The position numbers were made by a program, and so were the translations under genes. From contig OX485803.1 in assembly GCA_950295325.1 (NCBI GenBank), forward strand, positions 76,087,554-76,151,553: DNA of 64,000 nucleotides. Reading direction: 5' to 3'. A model generated the notes under the pieces. The model was not told the origin of the DNA, made no database searches, and saw nothing but the letters and a program-made list of their open reading frames with translations. The DNA comes from Polytrichum commune. Lineage: Eukaryota; Streptophyta; Polytrichopsida; Polytrichales; Polytrichaceae. This document shows, piece after piece, positions 46,325 through 57,600 of this stretch. The first letter of the stretch is position 1. Each line of letters opens with the position of its first letter.

Positions 46325-49300
46325 TTACACATCTCCGTCTTCCGCTTCATATCCATTATCGGCGTCATTTTCCGCAGCTGCAATACGTGCCAAGTTGTCT
46401 TTGGCAAAATCTATATGTTTTTGGGGGATGGTCATTGTTTCTGTTTTGGAACCTTTGCGCGGCTTCCAAGCACAAAGTATAGTATCCGTGTTTATCCAAA
46501 CCGGTGTGTACGCTGAGTCCACTGTCCACTTAAAATTCTTTTTGGTGTCCCAACCTAAATAAGTGCGTAGCACGTTCTGGTCTTTAGTACTTGGACGACA
46601 ATATTCCACCTCAATCTGACGAAAGTTAGGGCTAGTTCGAACAAAATTGGGTGAAGACAATGCTTTCACCAACCAAATTGGCTTGGGATGTTTCTCATCC
46701 CCTGCTCGTACAAGGACCAAATAACCTTCATGGCAATCAACACCTACACGAAACGACGGTGCCGGTCGATTGCGGGCAGGGCCAACGTAATGCTCGTCCA
46801 TTGCGAACTCTTCACGAACGTCTCCATTGCTAAAAACCATGGTGTCGGACTCGACAACCGTCAAACGACTTTGTGGCCAAAATCCTTGTGTTAAAGTTGT
46901 ACGAGTGTCACCACCAAGTGTCATTAGGGCCGAGCGAATGCGATCCCAATACGCAATCAAAGGTTCATGAGTATCTCTAACACGTCTAGTGATGTCCTCC
47001 TCACACAACTCTTTCCAATATTCAATGAATCCGGATATGCCTTTGATGATTTCCGGCCCATTCCTCATGGGGTCGGGTTTGCAAGGCTTTGGATCCCCAT
47101 CCGGGAGCAAACATTTCCCATCATTGTCTTGACGCCATACGAGTATACCATCATCCGGTCCCCAATTAGGAGATGTGCACAAAAGCTTGAATTGTATGGC
47201 TGGGAGACCATCATCCCTTATATAGAATCGGAATTGTTGTGCTTTGGTATGCCCCACCAAACGGTCCCCTCCCTTCAACATGTATGACTTGATGAAGGCC
47301 TTGAAATCTGGTACTTCCTCAATCATGTGCGGAATTACTGGCATATGGTCCAAATCCATATACGATTTCATAAGAAGAGGTATGGTTGGAAAATCTTCTT
47401 CATGCAACTTCATGCTTCACCGTCCGAATGATGCATCAATGTCGTCGTGTGTATGTCCCACCATCAAAAACGACACAAACACCTCCTTGAAGATTCCTTT
47501 CGCCACGAGCAATGACCAAAAACAAAATACGTATCGACATTTGTTGTCTTTCGCGCAATTATCAAGTTGAACGTGAAGAGTTGGAGGCAATGGTTTTGCA
47601 CAAATAGGTTCTCCCGGTGGTTCTGGCAATGACGACATACAAACCTCCTTCCCCGCAAGCACTGCTTCGTAAAGGGGTGTCGTTCCACAACCATCAAAAA
47701 GTGCACGTGATGAATGTAACGGCGGCTTCTCCAGATCGCGCAAGAGTTTTGCAAATGAACCCACTGTGTGGTTAGCATCGCCAGGATAAAAATCCAACCC
47801 ATAATGGGCATACTTTACGTCTCCATGGCCGTGGGCAATCATCCCTGCGAAAAAAAACAAACGATGCTCGAACAACAACAATAACAACGACAACTCCAAA
47901 CGGAGGTATGAAATTGGACATTTGGCAAACACACCCAGTAAAATTTGAGAGAATTTGAATACATATTTGTGATTCAATACAAACCTGTGACAGATATGGG
48001 CAACTTGAAGAGACCATCCGTGGCCTTAATTTTGCGTGCATAACAAGGGCATGCGGTCTTGGCGTGGTCCATTTTATCATGGATGATTGTTAGAACCTCT
48101 GTAGGCCTCATTATGGATAGAGCACGGTTCTTGTAGTAATCTTGACGGTGAGCCTCTTGGTTGTTGACATGTTCAATATATTTTGTTTGGTGTCTAGTGT
48201 GGGATTCGGTGCCTATGGGGTGGGCGTCTCGAAGACCTTTGTATTTTTCACACGTCGTACACCTAGCGAACTTGTCCCCAGGTCTCTTCAAAATGTATTC
48301 GGCAAACTGTTGGTTTTTAATCACACTCAACTTGGACAAAGAAATGGGCCCACATCCCGCTATGCGACCCACTTCATTGATGTCCGTTAATATGTTCTTC
48401 CATTTTGTACCCGTGGGCAATACCATTTGTACAACTTTCTCCCCTGACGACAATGTCCTCGTCTTGTGGGGCATTGCATCGGCCAATGGGACTATGATGG
48501 TGGAGAGTGTCGCGGAGGCTTGGAGTGTAGCCTCCCTAGGTTTCTTTGTGCCCGAATTGCCATGAAATCGAGAGCGGCGACCGAACAATGAATATTTTTG
48601 AAACCTATAAAAGTCAGACTTTGACACGGCGTGGATGGCATACCACGCAGTACAACACACTTCCACATTCTCAAGTGTGACCACCTTATGCCCATGGGTG
48701 TCAATGTGGACATTTCTGTGGACCTCGAGTTTCTTTGCCGATCTCATACGGAAATCCGCAAGCCACATCTCTTGACGTAGGGACTTAATTTTCTCCCGCG
48801 GGAAAAATTGGCAACATTTCCTCTCGCAACAGTCTTTGGCGGACACAAGACGGATAGTTTCGTCTCCCAATATGCGATCCCGTCGACGTTCCTTATCTCC
48901 ACGAGGCACACGGTTAGAATCATATCTGCGTAGGCCTTTGCGAGGACGTATTTTGGTCAACAAAACTAATTGTGTTTGATTATGGCGGCGCTCATGGTCC
49001 AACAAGCTTACTCCGTCATGGAGAACCCGACAAAGAGGCCATCGACGCAAGGAAAATCTCCATGTCACCGGGACGTCAAGCGGAAGCAAAGAATTCAAGA
49101 TGCACACACCCACATCATCGGGACCAAGGGGGTTGGCATCAACACAATCACGGGGATCAGAGTTTCTACATATGCCATCTGCCACGGGGACACCAACATC
49201 GTTGAAAAGAACAACATCAAGGCCCACCCATTGCTCCCTACCGAAACCGGCACATAACGGAATGTCATCATTGTCATCCCCGGAACGTATAGATTGTTCG

Positions 49301-49461
49301 TGCGCTTCAAATGATTCGTGGGAGGATGCATCCACAAACCCACCCATGGCATTTGCCATGCCATGACTACCCGCCGATGGCGAAGATAGTTTACAGTCAT
49401 CATCGGAAGAGAAAGCTTTTGTGGACAACTCCAATGAACTATATCCAACGTGCATCGCCAT
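46325..49461 (-). pseudogene. DUF7869-type putative transposase with nonsense codon (Element B)
   Basis: Same gene model as the copy at 21894-25023: exon 1 49461-47985 and exon 2 47844-46325, each exactly the same length as in Element A. The intron has donor GTTTGT and acceptor TCGCAG. Proteins are very similar throughout, including DKMDHAKT, LDNCAKDNK and GHTHDDID. One change breaks it: the Trp codon after DIDASFGR is TGA at 47414-47416, so translation would stop just after the last putative catalytic motif, losing about 364 residues. No frameshift is seen. The break is probably recent, given the otherwise intact frame. A truncated product with the three acidic motifs could still be made. 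Confidence 0.75.
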
Positions 49462-49599
49462 CCAACCTAAACAAACCACCAATAAAATGACCAACACAAC
49501 AACCACCGCAATGCATACAAAAGTGGATACGAGATATGCCTACATATATGGCTCAAAAATCACAAACAACTCTCGCCACACCGTTGCGGGACCTCACAT

Positions 49600-50685
49600 A
49601 TGAAGACGAACGTGCGTTCGACAACAGCTCGATGACATGCAAATCCTACACGGGACTCAGACGTCCCTGCACAACGGAACCCCATTCCGATATATATTAC
49701 CCGTGAAGGGCTTTGGGTCGAGTTGCCAATAAAACATTAGAAGGGTTGTCCACCACCAAGGGACAACACAAGCACATATATTCACGAACGCGCGGACGAA
49801 AATATCAACCCAATATACAATAAAATCTAAATGGGACATATTATAAGAGCACCTAAAATATACTTGCCACTTTATCCACATGCAGTAAGCATCATATTTG
49901 ATGGGCGAGTGTTTACGAACGATCGTTCGTAAGTTCCAGCCGAAACTTAGGGGCGGATGCAAACGACCGATCATCTGTATGTCACAGCCGCGACAGTGTT
50001 TGGAAAAAATGATTGGACACGTCCGAATAGAGGTATCTATAGCCACGTTACAGGGAAACATGTTATCCAATAACCAGTGGAAAATGACAGTCGACATCTA
50101 TCACTAAATCATGATTGCATAGATACGAACGAGCGTTCGTATCTATCATAAACACGGTGTAGTCCTCTACACATGCTTGCGTCAACAGGCCTGTTGGTGG
50201 ATGCGTGGACGGTGGACAGGTGGTATTTACGAACGTGCGTTCGTAAAATTCAACTAACATAATTCTCCGCGGACACAAACGGTAGTGAGAAATACGAACG
50301 CTCGTTCGTATTTAACTTGCATATTGTTAACGTGGCCAATGCACTGAAGTGTATAAATTAAGGAATATTTTTTGGATTCTTGAAAAATAATCCCAGATGA
50401 TATTTACGAACGCACGTTCGTAAATATCCCATCACCAGATGTTCCGTTGGAGAAAACGGTTACACGGGAACTCATGCGCGTCTGGGTCTTGAAGGTAGAT
50501 ATACGAACGTACGTTCGTATATCATCGACACAATTTTCGTGCCTAGTTCTGTCTATAAGGAACTCAATGTCGAGTACGGTTGTGATCAACTTACGAACGC
50601 ACGTTCGTAAACAACTCATATCATATCGATGTACCTATTGTACATGTGCTACCAACTCACGTTTACGAACGTGCGTTCGTAAACG
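49600..50685. repeat. Palindrome cluster A2: ten copies
   Basis: Cores start at 49606, 49794 (degenerate, CGCGGACGA right arm), 49915, 50125, 50229, 50294, 50406, 50503, 50593 and 50665. Outer bases also pair (ATTT/AAAT, ATAT/ATAT, GTTT/AAAC). Unlike Element A's cluster the spacing is irregular and the 178-bp tandem unit is absent. Confidence 0.95.
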
Positions 50686-50965
50686 TCCGGTATTTGCGGC
50701 GGTATATATGGGTATGTGCAGTCTGTAGTGGACATGGGTGGTGTAGGGTTGGCGCACAAGAAAATGGTTTGAGCGCGTTCCAGTCAGGTCTGTGGAGCGC
50801 ACACTTGGATGTGCCGCAGAAAAAAGCTCTTCTGTGGGGGGGAAGAGCTTTAAGTACCTTCCCCCCGATGGTTCAAAATTCCTTGGATGCTATTTAAAAA
50901 GCGGATTCCCGCCGCCTACTTTGACCTAACAATATGCCATTCCATCCATGCGCAATATATAAATA
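50685..50965 (+). promoter_or_regulatory. Conserved promoter-like module with TATA box (Element B)
   Basis: Counterpart of 26420-26710: TGTAGGGTTGGCGCACA, GGGGGGAAGAGCTTTAAGTA and CCTTGGATGCT, ending in AATATATAAATAG. Conservation between the two elements here is higher than in the flanking spacer. Confidence 0.45.
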
Positions 50966-51057
50966 GCATTATGTATGGAACATGTCTTGCGTGCACGCAA
51001 CATATTGTAAATCTATAAATCCGTCGCACACCTTAGTTGTTACCAAGGTCGCACGAA

Positions 51058-51155
51058 AATATGTCTATATGTCTATATGTCTATATTTATATGTATATAT
51101 ATGTATATTTTACTATTTTACTATTTTATATATTGGTTATTATATTATATATATA
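51058..51155. repeat. TA-rich microsatellite (TATATGTC/TATAT units)
   Basis: Repeated TATATGTC units pass into TATATTT and TATATA runs. Confidence 0.85.
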
Positions 51156-52001
51156 GGTTGATGGGTTAACATTGAGTATTAAATTATTTGCGACTAAGGT
51201 GTGAAGTCCAAGTGAATTGATGAAGGTCTAAGTGATATATATATTCACACACACAATGAGGTAAGAGTGGCTAAGAACATATTGTGGAATCCCCTAAAAT
51301 TGTAGGTATCATATGATTCACATAAAAAAAATGCTTGTAATATGGTCACCAAGTACATGAATAGCAATAAAAAGTCGCTTAATCCATAATGGCTTGTGCT
51401 AGGTAGATTGAGGACATTTGGAACTGGAGGCTCACCAAACATCGGCCCATATTAATATGAATCATTGTTGCAATTCATCATTGGTGAAAATTAAAGTTTA
51501 ATGCACTAGTATTCGATCGTTAGTTCAAGTTGACACCTAATTAAATAACTTGACGTCCTATTGGAAATTCACTTTAGGTCCACCATGGTGTGGAAATAGA
51601 TAACGAATTTGGAATGGTGCATACAATAGTATGCACTTACAATTATATATTTGTATTATTTGCAACAAGAAGTATGTGCATGACCATAGCTTAACTGTTG
51701 ATTTAAGTTGAAGTCTTATACCATTCATGTTATAATAAGACTAAGTGTGTATTGTATGATCAAATTGCACTCAAAACTATTAAGGTGAAAGGGCTAGCAT
51801 TTCAAAATTCACTCTTCACCCCCTAAACCAATGTTTTATATCAAAATGACAATTATTGGCATGAGTCTAGATTATTATAGTTGCTATGACCCAAATAAAG
51901 CAATTTCCAATCGAACCAACATTGGTAGACCATTTTGACATGATGCGCATAGACCACAACATGGCCATATATAAGAAAGGTTGGTAAGATAAAAAGATGT
52001 A

Positions 52002-52050
52002 GGGTTTAGGGTTTAGGGTTTGGGGTTTGGGGTTAGGGTATAGAGTTTGT
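52002..52050 (+). repeat. Interstitial telomere-like repeats (Element B)
   Basis: TTTAGGG units with TTTGGGG variants, at the position equivalent to 27971-28062 in Element A. Confidence 0.85.
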
Positions 52051-52229
52051 GAAAGAGTTGTCTATGTGGTTTGCGGGCTTAGGGTTTAGATCGTTACTTC
52101 AATGCATTATATACACAAACAATATCGACTCCTAAATAATCCATATCGCACTAACTTAATTTATGGGAAGCTCATACTATCAATTGATACTACTAGCAAA
52201 ACATGCGACCACATGGCTAAAATACACTA

Positions 52230-52521
52230 CACTAAATATGATATTTAGTGTTTGATTGTATAATATAGTGTTGTTACGCTATCATGGTCAACACTAAATT
52301 TCAATTCTTTGATAATTAGTGTTGGACATATTAAATGGGCCACCACATTTCCTACTACCATGTCCTTTATGCTTTTATCATTGTTAATTGTTTTTTTCAT
52401 ATTAATTTCCTTACACAAAATTTGTGCATGCGACATCCACATATTACCATTATAGTTAACATTAAGTATTTGAGTTCGCAATGAATAGTAGTTACCTTCA
52501 TAGGGTTAGTGATATTTAGTG
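52230..52521. mobile_element. Stowaway-like MITE inside Element B
   Basis: A 292-bp segment between TA dinucleotides (52228-52229 and 52522-52523). The left end is CACTAAATATGATATTTAGTG and the right end is GATATTTAGTG. Element A lacks it at the equivalent place, so it inserted after the two elements separated. Confidence 0.6.
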
Positions 52522-52959
52522 TACTATGCGTTTGTATTTAGAGTATCTAACACTAAATATCATATTAAGGGTGGTTCAAGCTAACACCTCATGAAATTAA
52601 TGACATCGTATTGAAAATTGAATTTTCATCCACCTCTTGTGGAGAATCAGATAGCCCCTCTCCACAATTTAAATTGAGTCATTTATATATGTAATATTTA
52701 TTTGAGGAACCATTGAAGAACTTTAAAGATGTCTCGTTCATGAAAACGACATTTGCATCTTGGGGGTGGATTCTTCATCGAAAACCTACTAAATGACATG
52801 AATTGTTAAATACAAATTATCTGAACATACTTTTCTAAAATATGTTTACAAGGAATCCATATGTCGAGGTACTAAGGGGATACGGAAAGTCAAATTTATG
52901 TCCCTAAACTAAGCTCCTCCCATCTCCTATTTCATTTTTCCTGAACCCTCATCCCTCCA

Positions 52960-53185
52960 TGTCCCCATGGTATCCCCTCATCCCCATCCCCTCCCCATCC
53001 CATCCCCTTCCCATCCCCTTCCCATCCCCTCCCCTTCCCATCCCCTCCCCATCCCCTCCCATCCTCATCCCCTCCCCATTCCCTCCCCATTCCCCATCCC
53101 CATCCCCATCCCCATCCCCCTCCCCCTCCCCCTCCCCCTCCCACATCCCCATCCCACATCCCCATCCCCCTCCCCCATCCCAGCC
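52960..53185. repeat. (CCCCAT)n low-complexity tract
   Basis: More than 200 bp of CCCCATCC and CCCCTC units. The long open frames on both strands here are artefacts of the repeat. Confidence 0.95.
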
Positions 53186-53325
53186 CTCGCCAGTGGCCAC
53201 TAGCCACGTGGCCGCCGCTTGGAAACCCTAGCGGCGCCGGCTACCTCCCCGCGCCCCTCTCTCTCCTCCTCATTTGTCATTTGGAGCAGAGGAGGAGAGG
53301 AGCTCTTAGGTGCGGCGAAGCCCTT

Positions 53326-53370
53326 AACACTATATTCGGTAATTGGAGACTTTTTGTTGATTTTGAGACT
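53326..53370 (+). repeat. Terminus of Element C abutting Element B
   Basis: AACACTATATTCGGTAATTG follows directly on '..gcgaagccctt', which corresponds to 28840-28850 of Element A. The junction is therefore an exact transposon end against an internal point of another element. Confidence 0.75.
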
Positions 53371-53634
53371 ATTTAAGGACGTGGCTTTCACATTTGTAGG
53401 AAGGAAAACACTAAAAATATGGTATGTTCCCAATTTTGGAAACAAATAAGAGACTCAAATGCATGGAACTACACATAAAAATAAGAAAATGGGATATATG
53501 AAAACATTTGCATATGGAAAATCAATATCATATTTATTGAATAGGGGTTGAAGTACAAAATGCAAGTGGAATATCCAATATTAGGCGAAAGTCCTAGAAA
53601 CATAATTCCACAACTACCTATATGTTAATATAGC

Positions 53635-54519
53635 CTATACGTTCGGATCATGATTACGACTCACTACTTTTGCTTTTGCAATACTATTATTAGCATTTAT
53701 GGCCATTTCACGTTCTTTTGCTTTCATGGCCTCCATGGCTCTAAAGATCTCGGGTCCGCGGCTAAAACCTTGTGTATTTGTCGACCCCGAATATGTGCCA
53801 TTTGCCCATATTTGCCGACCCCCTACCGAATAAGTGGAATACAAATGCGATTGGGAAAACGAACGTCTTTCACTCTTCCGTAGGGCCAAACAACGATCAG
53901 ACTCGCAAGAAGCAGTCTTCAGTGTTCGCCTATCCAATGACGAAGTCGAGGATGAACGGCCCACATTCATGTGTATTGGGGTCTGAAACAATGACCATAA
54001 ATACATATAATGACGTGGGTTAGTATAAGTTACGGATGGAAGTCCGAAAAACCCAAGAATATGAAATGCACTAATACACGGAAATCATGAAGGAAAAACT
54101 TGAGAATGCCAATAATTGGGCACCTTGGCCTGCGGGGCGATGGTTTGAGCTTCTGGGACATCGAGGGGGGCCACAAGCACAACAGGGACGCTCGTAAACG
54201 CCGGGACATCAATTTGGGGTTCATCCATGCAAAGGCGTCTGGTCGACCGTGGGTTACGGACGTGCTTCTCACTGCGGAGGGGAGATGGAGATGGACTTGG
54301 AGCGTAATTGAGTTTTGCAACCTTTGCAGGAGGGCTATCCACGACTCCGTCTTCAAACCCGGAGTCTTTGGAGTAATCAACAGCAGAGGCAGCATCGACG
54401 GCCGAATATTGGAATAGTGAAGGCATTGCAACGTCGCTCATACCAAGGGAAGGAGATGTGGGGCCTGACCGTGATGCAGACATGCCATTGACGACACTTT
54501 GGGGTGCTTGGTGAGGCAA
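53635..54519 (-). CDS. Exons 5-6 of the fusion gene locus, alternative C-terminus (Element C)
   Basis: Exon 5 is 54519-54124 (after acceptor TGTCTTAG; donor AAG/GTGCCC) and exon 6 is 53982-53635 (acceptor TGTTTCAG). Both are phase 0, matching Element A's exons 5 and 6. Shared blocks are YSAVDAASAVDYS, DGVV.SPP, YAPSPSP, STSSLDR, ESDRCLALR and SRGPEIFRAMEA. Retention of the same splice frame and blocks in a diverged copy argues that the region is translated. As in Element A, exon 5 opens without an ATG at its start (first Met about 12 codons in), so it probably joins an upstream exon. Disordered Ser/Pro-rich product, function unknown. Confidence 0.55.
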
Positions 54520-54611
54520 CTAAGACACAAGAATACATTACAAAAATAAGGGGAGAAAGGTTAGATATTTACACGGAGAGTCCAAGTACAAACCCAAAAT
54601 TGTCAAAGTTT

Positions 54612-57600
54612 TCATATTAATTTATTGAGTCTAGCGTAGCCGTACAATCTCCTAAATTCCTCATCTTGTGGGCCTAGAGGCCTATTGCCAATTGGGTTGG
54701 AGAGCACAAAATCCGGGACACTTCCGGGGTGATAGGCAAGCCTCCTAATGTAGGGTCCTAGTTCACTCTCTAGAAGGTTGTCATTTCTATCGCTTTCCCA
54801 AGGATCCGGGAATATGCAATTGCCCGGGGGATTGAGAATACTCTTTGCCGGGCTGTCGTCAATGAGGAGTGTGTTATCCGGGGTGGGCCAACAACCGTGG
54901 GGAACCCCCTCCAACATAGGGACGCCCACCCAGAGGTTCTTCCTCAGGACCTTTAAGAATTGAGGCCCACGACCTCCTCCGACCCTGGGTACAATATTGC
55001 CACTACGGTCATAGAGGTCATCGCAGTGTTCTTGACCGAGAAGCAAGCATGGCATTGCGAGTTCTCGGAAAAGGAAACCGACGATGGCCTTCGTGTTGTC
55101 CATGAGCATAGAGCTCCAGATGATGACATGTGCGAAGCCAAGGACCTCACGAAGGAAGCTCCTCAAGCCGGGGCGGGCACGTACAACCTTCTTATTTATG
55201 AGAGTATCGAATTGTCCGCCGTAATCCATGTCTTGTGGACTACGGAAGGGCCCCTTGGACGCACTATTCGAGATATGTTTGGAATGACAAAGCACCCCAT
55301 TGAGGTCAAATATTATGAACGGTTTCCTCATGGGCGCGCTTGGTTTTCCCGCGGGGTTGCGACATATCTCCGACGGACCCTGTGATGGAACATTCTATCT
55401 AGGTAAATGGTATTACTCAAGAAAACCAATTGACAAGCATGGATGAACTCAAAAAAGAATTATAAGGCCAAAAATAATCCGAACCATCCAGTTGAAAAAT
55501 TGGTATTAATGTAATTGGTGATACACATTTGGTGAATAATATACATTGTCGCAAAAAATATCTGTTGAAGTTAATGGAATCTATGCTAACAAAATTGTAT
55601 CCACCCGCCGGGCGAAGTCGAGGATTGAACTCGATAATATACACACGCCACGAAGGAGGCAGACAAGGAAGTTTCGGACGCGCGTCCGTAACGTGGGAGG
55701 CATGCTCAAAGGTTGATTACCTCTTCAGGGGCGAGGTCCATGCCAGCAGTGCCTCCCTCACCTGGCCCCGTCATGGGCACAGGATGCGGACGCGCGTCCG
55801 CAAAATTGTCCAGATCTTCGACCACCAACAAAGTGTCTCCAGCCGCTTGCGATCCTTGAGTATCCACGTAAGGCTGATCCTCATCAGTGGAGTCTTGGCT
55901 GCCCCGCATATGTACATCTTCATCGCCGATGGGGGCGTGGCCTTCATTGACATCTCTCTCGGCGGCACCCGCCGTGTCACGTGCCGGTATCTCCTCCACT
56001 CCTGTTGGAAGAGAGGGGGGCTCTGGAGTGGCGACAACAATGGGAGAGGGCGGGACAATCAACGTGGGAGCTGGATAAGCATGCTCGGGAATATAAACAG
56101 CATGGCTACTAGATGGAGGCCGCATGAGAGTGGTGGGCATCGACATGCCCGCCTCGGGAGCTGCATATACAACTTGGGGCCTTGCCTGCAAGCTCTGCAT
56201 CAAGCTCATGAATTGTTGGCTCTGGGCCAAGAACTGCTGATTTTGAGCCATGAGATCAGCGTGCCTTCGAGCAGACTCCAATCTAGCTTGCTCCATCTCA
56301 GCTTGGATGGCGGCCATCTTTTTGGTGTGCTCCTCGTTAGCTTCTCGAAGCCGTTGGTCAAGCTCTTCCTTCATTCGCTTCTCCATCTTCTCGTCCAATT
56401 CGGACACTGACATCGGTTCTTTCTTCACCTTGCCAGGTTCGGTAGGCAAGGCAGAGATGGCATTGTGGATCCTAATCTCATCCTCGTCTTCATCGGAGAG
56501 CTCCAAGACCGCGCCTTCAGGGTATTCGTTGTATGGTGTCTTGTTCCTCTTTTGTCGACTCTCACGATATAGAGAGATATCAGGCCTCAATATCAACTCC
56601 AGCACATCCCTCCCCTCCATAGGGGGTAGATCTGAATGTTGAGACCCCCCTCCAGATGAAGCCGTGCATCCGCCTTCTGCCGCAAGGTCCACATCCTTCT
56701 CCGCAATAACACCTGCAGCACGAAATGGACCCGCAGTTGAAGGAAACCCAACTCGAGAGGTGGGAGTCCCAAAAGGTGAGAGAACAGGGGTATGTGGGAC
56801 CCTTATCGGAGTGAAGTTAACGCGTGCCTCTTGCGCATCCGTGTCGTCTGTTCCCAGCAGGAACACACTTGGATTAATTGGGTCCCGAACAAGGCCGTGT
56901 AAAGGCTCCTGTGTGGAGGGCTGCGCTCTTGGGGAACTGGGATCTTGGTCCTCTTCAGGGTCTGTCTCCATTCCGGGCATTGCCTCTTCTCTAGAAGCAA
57001 GAGGCACCGCAGGATGGGGTGTAAGGACGTCCATGATGTCCTGTATATCCATTTTGGAGGCAATAACCTTGTGAGTATGGGCGTCATCGTAGTCGGAATC
57101 CTCCACAAAAGAATTCACCTGCAATCCAAGCATCTGCACCAAACAAGAAAATTAGATAGGAACAATTGTGGTGATGACATATAAATGAGGCCAGATGCCA
57201 ACACATTCTACGCGCGTTCGTAAAACCACCACTCAAAAGTTGGACAATGTTACGGACGCACGGTCGTAAAATTCACATGCACCTGATACTGGGTTTTTAC
57301 GGACGCGCGTCCGTAAAATAACTATGCAAAGATAGGTGGGTTGAAAGACAAACAACTACTCACCAATGCTGCATACATAAACTTCGTGCCTCCGAAGACG
57401 TTGTAAACTGTCTCACTCATGGCAGTTAAAGCCTTCAAGACTCCTATATAAAAGTCCATCCGGAGCTCGAACGCCGGGTAGACGGCATGCATTGTCTCCT
57501 CCACAAGCTCCTTGGGGTGCGGTGGGGGCAACGAGTAGACTTTCCTGAACACCTCGTGTGGTTTAATAGGCAATCGCCCAGTTGGTGAGGACTTGCGTGT

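Larger units (their letters stand above)
45922..53325 (+). mobile_element. Element B: left half of a close Element A relative
   Basis: It begins AACACTATATTCGTTAATCG with the same GAGACTTT hairpin and subterminal motifs as Element A. It is collinear with Element A from 21489 to about 28850: transposase gene, palindrome cluster, promoter-like module, telomere-like patch, CCCAT tract and GC-rich leader start. Similarity stops exactly where an opposite-facing terminus (Element C) starts at 53326. Its own right half is not in the window. Confidence 0.75.

Noticed and set aside
25345-50685. CRISPR array
   Set aside because: Palindromic repeats with spacers look superficially similar, but spacing is irregular, repeats occur inside exons and introns of a plant transposon, and there are no cas genes.
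52959-53231. Long open frames of Pro/Ser or Gly/Trp repeats on both strands
   Set aside because: They are created by the (CCCCAT)n tract, which is open in several frames; there is no start context, splicing or conservation.
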